A stretch of 64,000 bases of DNA from Typha latifolia. Lineage: Eukaryota > Streptophyta > Magnoliopsida > Poales > Typhaceae. Within the stretch, counting starts at the first letter, position 1; each line of letters begins with the position of its first letter. Below the pieces are notes generated by a model. The model had not been told where the DNA came from, ran no database searches, and saw only the letters and a program-made list of their open reading frames with translations. Of this stretch, positions 46,262-64,000 are shown in pieces. Position numbers and translations under genes: made by a program. Location of the stretch: NCBI GenBank assembly GCA_019914945.1, contig CM034099.1, forward strand, positions 1 through 64,000. Direction: 5' to 3'.

Positions 46262-49200
46262 TTATGTTCTTGTGAGAAATCTCCGATGCCTTGCACAGGT
46301 AGACTTGTCTAGAATCAGCAATAAGCCAACATTGTTGCCTGATAGCCCAATAGGATACCTGTTCAAAGCAACATTTGAGATATTTCATTGAGCCCCTGAA
46401 AATTGAAATAACAACACAAAAATGCAACCGACTGGCCAAGATGCAACACTTACTTGATTCGAGATGACTTCTTTCTCCATAAAACAACTGAAGCGATCCA
46501 CTGAGAAGAAAAGGCAAAAAAAAAGAGGAAGAATTAAGGCAAACATTTGATATACATACTAAGGAAATATCACTTCAGGAGAACCCAAACCATTTCCCGT
46601 AGTTTTAATTGGGCTAGCACTGTGAAAATTGGCAAGCTGATCTATGGTAGGGCTCAAAGCATGGGTCGGATTAGGTTTACAAGAGGCACACATAGATAGA
46701 TATAGGCAAATAACATAACTGCTAGATGATGTACACTTGATGGAGGAAATTCTAAATGATCATAGAGAATGCTGAAACTGAGTGAAATAAGCAGTTTCTA
46801 TATAGTAGTAGGGTATAATATGTTATCATGGCTGAGATACCTGGGGATACCCGGATTACTACCAGACATCTTTCACAAATAGCAATTAATATATCCTAAA
46901 GAGATTGCATATAACAAAATTAACAATCTAAATTCACAAAAGCTCAACAGTTCAAATGCTAGTAGCGAATCAATCAGAAAACCTAGCAACGATAGGAGGA
47001 AGTCATCATCTGCCTACGATAAAGTTGAGACTCCTAGATACTGACAGACAAGAAAGATCCAAACATAGTATATATCAGACTTCACACAGAGGGAAGAATT
47101 ATCAATCAATGTTAACACATATCAACATTATGAGATGGAGTAATTGCCTAGTCAATTATACTGTTTTGTAATTGCACATACAAAACAAGCTTGATAATCT
47201 GAGTTTGTCTTAAGTGTAACAAAATAAGGTCAATAAGGTCAATAAGCAATAAACTAATAAAATCAAGGAATTGAGATTAGTTGTACAATTTTTTTAATGC
47301 ATATCTAAGACACTCTGATCCTATACTGGTTACCATTTAACAAAAAAGTTAGTCCTTGGAATGCACAAGTCACAGAAATGAGCTTCCAGACTTCTCAAAT
47401 CCTTTTACAGGCTATAGATCCATCTAGTGTAATCAACTCATTAGACCACCTACTACAACTAACATCGTAATTCAATGACGCTACCATACATATGCTACTT
47501 GAAATAGGCGATTAACTTACATTGTGATTTACCAATGAGCGTTTCCATTTGGAAATTATTCAGAAAACTTGAATTGCAATTTGTTTAAATTTGCTTTCTT
47601 ACTTTCTTAGCATTCAATCAAAAGAGAGATTAAAGAGTTTCACCAAAGTTCTGTTTTAAATTCAGTTTCTCTGCAACTGAAAGTAACACTTGTTATTTGC
47701 ATGTCAAACAAATACTTCCACAACTCTCTTGATGCTTAAATTTTTTTATCAAAAAGAAATCTGTGGTTGACAACAAATCAACTGTTCATATCCTCTGATA
47801 TTTACTAGAGGTTAAAAGAAGCATAGCTTACAGAAAAAGAATAAAGGACATGAATTACCCATTATGCATTTTTTTTTCATCGTGAACGCACTTTCTAGCC
47901 TAGTAATCTAAACGAGATGGTGGAACAAGCGTCAGTACCAAAGAAATTACCTTCATCACAGACATTGCAGGGAATTTCTTGATAAAAGATGCCCTTTTCA
48001 CAACTTTCTTTTCAGGTGCAACCTCCTTACATAGTTGCTGCGCAATCTCCTTCAGCAACACCATCTGTGCTTTATCCGTGCCCATAGAAATGATGGCCTG
48101 CCTCATGGACTCTCTATCAGCCTCAAGCACTTGCAACCTCATGTACAGCTTCTTTATCTCTTCCTCATCGACTCTGCCTGCATCACACTTGCTTCCAGAC
48201 TCCCTAGGCGTGCTTGCATAGTCGTCGCACATCCCGACAGTCACCCCATGCACGGCGTCGATTGTGTACACCCTATCGCTCAGGTCATCCCTTCGGCCAC
48301 CATCAGATGCACGGTCCAATGTCACCGGGGATTCATCTCCCTTATTGTATTCCATTACTGGATCTCCCCGAAACAGGAAATGACCGGAGCCAGAGCCATA
48401 GCTATCGGTGGAGAACTTCCTCAGATGCCTTGGACGGCGTGGGGACTGGCCGACAACCCCCTTCTCCACGGCGTTGCTGAAGCGGCTGCTGCTGGGTTTC
48501 CTCTCAAGCTGATAGATGCGCTGCTCCAGCTTCTGGAAGTGTTCTCGCGGGGTCTCCCCGAATGGGTACTTGTCTGCGGTGTCATCCATGGAATCCGCAT
48601 CGCCCGGCGGAATGACACACCTTAACGGAGGGTAGTTGAAGGCCGGTGGGTCGAAGCTTTGGTTGACATTGCCGGCGCCTGCCTCGGGAGTCTGGGGCTC
48701 GGATGGTGGATTAGGATTGTTGGAGTCGACAATTCCGTAGCTGAGGAGGCGGTACTTGTAAGCCTGAACCTCGCAGGAGAGGGATTGGATAGCCTGCTCG
48801 CGCTTGAAGAGGAGGTCTTCGAGAGTGGCGATCTCCTGCTGGTCGTGGGCCATCTTCTCCTCCGCGAAGCGTTTGAATTGGCGGGCGTCCATCAAAGCCT
48901 CCGCCTTTTCGCGCTGGAGGCGGAGGATCATCGACATGGCTTCGCTGGCGGCGGTGGCGGCCGCATTGCGCTCCGCCTCCAGCTCGGTGTAGAGGTCCTG
49001 CATTGACTGCTGGTGGCTGCCCAGGGCCTCACGAAGGGCAGCCGCCTCGTTCTCGATCTCCACCCGAGCCACGCCTTCGACGGCTGACGTGGCCACCGAC
49101 GACGCGGGCTCGATTCGCCTCTCTTCTTCCTCGTCTTCCTCATCGACGTCATCGTCATCATCGTCCACGTGCTCCTTGTGCAGCTTTCTCTTCAGGGAGC

Positions 49201-49300
49201 GGCGCCATGCGGAGGAAGGAGCGCCGCAACAGAGGCAGGAGCAGGAGCACGTGCGCCGCAGAGAGAGCGGGAGAGGAGGGGGTTCTTCGCCGGGATCCAT
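46262..49300 (-). CDS. MYOB7: GTD-binding (DUF593) myosin-binding protein, MYOB7-like
   Basis: Member of the plant myosin XI receptor/adaptor family (zein-binding, GTD-binding domain), linking myosin XI tails to vesicles. Three coding exons: 47951-49300, 46454-46500 and 46262-46358, giving 497 residues. The two small 3' exons are easy to miss: they add WIASVVLWRKKSSRIKYPIGLSGNNVGLLLILDK and a short tail, the C-terminal signature of this subgroup. Simple read-through of the first exon ends in intron sequence. The N-terminus has a Cys-rich patch (CSCSCLCC, about residues 18-25), an Asp/Glu run (46-60), and then the GTD-binding coiled coil at about 84-190 (AALREALGSHQQSMQDLYTELEAER...EVQAYKYRLLSYG). 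The ATG at 49300 (MDPGEEPPPL) is the first real ATG; upstream in-frame codons do not start with ATG. Exon 1 is GC-rich. Confidence 0.93.
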
Positions 49301-51339
49301 GGATCGCTCGGGAGAATCCAAGAGAGAAGGAGAAGGAGAATTATCGAACAACCCTTTGCTTCCACACTTCGATCCACCTCTTGGCTCTGCCGTCTCCTCC
49401 TCCTCCTCCTCCTCTTCCTCTTCCGCAGCGATTCTCGCCCTTTGGAGATCGAGAGGGGGCGAGAGATAAGGAAGGAAAGAGGGAGGGGAGAATTGACAGC
49501 GAGGAATTATCTTTTTTGGTGATCGAGGCGGGAGGAGGGGTTCGAAATTTTCGAAACCCTAGCAGCGGAGGAGGAGGAGATGATAACAAAATACAAATAA
49601 ATAAAAATAAATGGGAAAAAAAATCAAGTTTTCCTCCACCGCTGACCGCCCCCGACTCCAGCCAGTCTGTTACGAACATCTTGATTTGGTATTTAATGCA
49701 ATAAACGTACAAATAGAAATTCATTAATTACAATATAGAGCTATTTATTAGTATTTTCCTCAATTTCGGAAGGGTGGATGGATAGACGGCGTAGGTTTCG
49801 AAGAGAAGAGAAGAGAAGAGAAGAGAAAAGAGGAGGGAGGGGGTGGGGTGGTGGAGGTTGCACGAGGCGCTACGGGGAAGGAGAATACGCGTCGTCGTTA
49901 ATACCGAAACACCCGCGATTTGAACGTTTTAAAACCTCCCACGTCAATATGCCTGTTCATGTACGTGACGGTTGGACGGTTTGCATGTGTTTCATGATCA
50001 AAATGTCTACCCGGCAAATGGGCTTGCTTTCTTTTCTTTACTTAGGTTATAATTCTCTTTCATTTCATTTCATAATATGTATAGAAATCTATTGGATAAA
50101 TAAGATTTATAGACTACTTACTAATAATTCTCATTATTCTAAAAAATTGAAAGATCAAAAGAATCTTTTTTTTTTAATTTTTTTAGATATGAACTATTAA
50201 AAATATTTCAGTAGACTCATTTCGTTAGGAGTTACATACTAAAAGAAAAGCTTAGTTGTTATTATATATTCAAAAAAAAGAAAGTTCAAGGGATTGAAAT
50301 TAAAAAAAAAAGGCCGTTAGAAAAAATTGGTGTTTTAGAGAACATTTTTTTTTTCACCATTATTTCTATATAAATTACTTTCAGAAGAAAGCAATTTACA
50401 TAAAGGAGAAGAAAGAACTAGTTTAGAAAATAATATAAACATTATTGTATTTTGACGAATATTTTTCACTGTCTTAATATTTTGGTCAAAAACTCATTCT
50501 TCTTCCCCCGTACTAAGACTGACATTTCCGATTAAAACGCAAACTTGCTCGAAAAAGAATGCAGAGCATTAGATGAACCATAAGCTAGTTAGACAAGTAA
50601 AGAGAACTGATAAAAGCACCATGTAGCAACACCAAAATTTTGCTTTCGGTTTTGCTCTGTATCTTCTATTTCTTTAACATGGAAGTAAAATTTGAATTTT
50701 AAGTACGCCACACCGAAATATTTCAGTTCCACATCAGTTTTAATCGAAGAAGCAAAAACATCAAGAAATTGAGGGTAAATAGCATTGATTTATCATAAAC
50801 AACAATCAGATTAAGGCCTATGCAGGCCAACTGTTGGAACTCAATCCGACCCGGCAGTGGTTTCTTTTACAAAGTAGCTGGTGAAACTTAAAACCATTGA
50901 CACCCATTATAAGATTATCCCATTATACAACCCCCATTTGACCTAAGAAACAGGGAGACAAATAACAAGGCGAGAATAAACAGAGTCAGAACCAACTATA
51001 TCCTGTATACATGCCCTCTTTCAAAATCTTCTTTATGTACTAAATTACACTGGAAATAAAAACAACCTCTATCCTAATGGGGGCCTTTGTAAGAAAGGAC
51101 TCAAGAAAACCAATACGTATCATCGCTAGAAGGCATGATGATGAACTCCAAAAGCCCTCCCCTCAACCAGCATTGGAATAAGTTACACCGAGAGGAAGCA
51201 TCAGTTAAGCACTAGAGCAGGAAACCTCCCATTTCAGCAGCTGCCGTAAACTCATCCTCTCCTGTTGTGTTGGTGCTACCCTATGCCTCTATATCTGCTA
51301 AAGGAAAAGGCACAGGAAGAGGGAGGGAGTGCTGAACTT
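49301..51339. other. MYOB7-like promoter and UBP12-like 3' flank
   Basis: Leader of the MYOB7-like gene with GAG/CTC-rich tracts (49320-49560), an (AGAAG)n run at about 49798-49828, then AT-rich DNA to the 3'-UTR of the UBP12-like gene. Large open frames antisense to MYOB7 exon 1 are shadows of GC-rich coding DNA. No separate gene supported. Confidence 0.5.
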
Positions 51340-63721
<12,382 letters not shown>

Positions 63722-64000
63722 GGATGGAGACGACGGAGGAACCGATCCGAAGCTGCAGCGACAAAGCAGAGGAGTGGAATCCCCGGCGGAGGAGAAGAAG
63801 AGAAGAACACGGAGGGGGGCCGAAGGGGAAGGGAAGAGCGACCGACGCCACCGGAAAGGAAAAGAGCTGGGTCCAGAAAGAGGTCTGGGTTTTTATTTCG
63901 ATTACGGGGTGTTTTGGGAATTCTAAAGCGGGTAAGCGGGGGCGGGGGGAGGCAAAGTGGACGAGTACACCAGAGCCCAAAATCCCACGTAGGTTGAGAG
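63722..64000 (-). promoter_or_regulatory. Leader and proximal promoter of the UBP12-like gene
   Basis: GC-rich, purine-rich on the plus strand, typical of a monocot 5' leader. The window ends before any upstream gene appears. No specific promoter element could be assigned. Confidence 0.4.

Noticed and set aside
48035..49704. Large plus-strand frames antisense to the MYOB7-like exon
   Set aside because: GC-rich coding DNA opens frames on the opposite strand; no domain, and the minus-strand product is a clear family member.

Overview
The window looks like nuclear DNA of a flowering plant, most likely a non-grass monocot such as a banana, palm or ginger relative. The genes are split into many exons by AT-rich introns. 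Several first exons (the JmjC gene, the myosin-binding gene, the carotenoid isomerase) are strongly GC-rich compared with their later exons, a gradient typical of monocots. The RING-ligase protein also reads closest to the rice form as I remember it. The genus cannot be settled from the sequence alone.

Layout: eight protein-coding genes could be rebuilt exon by exon, with reading frame conserved across every junction. (1) 3987-7186 (+): WVD2-like/TPX2 microtubule-binding protein. (2) 8056-15977 (+): sialyltransferase-like Golgi protein of family GT29. (3) 19281-21721 (-): RHF2A-type RING-H2 ubiquitin ligase. (4) 23442-27353 (+): prolycopene/carotenoid isomerase CRTISO, divergent from gene 3. 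(5) 29041-33061 (-): ABCG22-type half-size ABC transporter. (6) 42907-45546 (-): JMJ22-type F-box plus JmjC protein. (7) 46262-49300 (-): MYOB7-type GTD-binding (DUF593) myosin-binding protein. (8) 51340-63721 (-): UBP12/UBP13-type MATH-USP deubiquitinase with 32 coding exons.

Genes 5-8 lie on one strand in the order ABCG22, JMJ22, MYOB7, UBP12. As I recall it, this is the order of AT5G06530, AT5G06550, AT5G06560 and AT5G06600 in Arabidopsis, so the right half of the window looks like an ancient conserved block. A roughly 5.3-kb LINE with an exact 13-bp target duplication (37206-42524) has been inserted between ABCG22 and JMJ22.

The genes do not form one pathway. They are ordinary housekeeping or regulatory plant genes: cytoskeleton, Golgi, ubiquitin system, carotenoid synthesis, transport, chromatin and deubiquitination. 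Introns and spacers carry the mobile DNA: a nested pair of terminal-inverted-repeat elements at 17717-19168 (the inner one Mutator-like with a GC-rich cargo), a decayed hAT transposase in a GT29 intron, three hAT-like MITE candidates, minisatellites in the JMJ22 and GT29 introns, and many microsatellites. I found no CRISPR array, rRNA gene, convincing tRNA gene or unknown defence-like system. The most unusual structures are the nested TIR element with its internal repeats and a GC-AG intron in UBP12.
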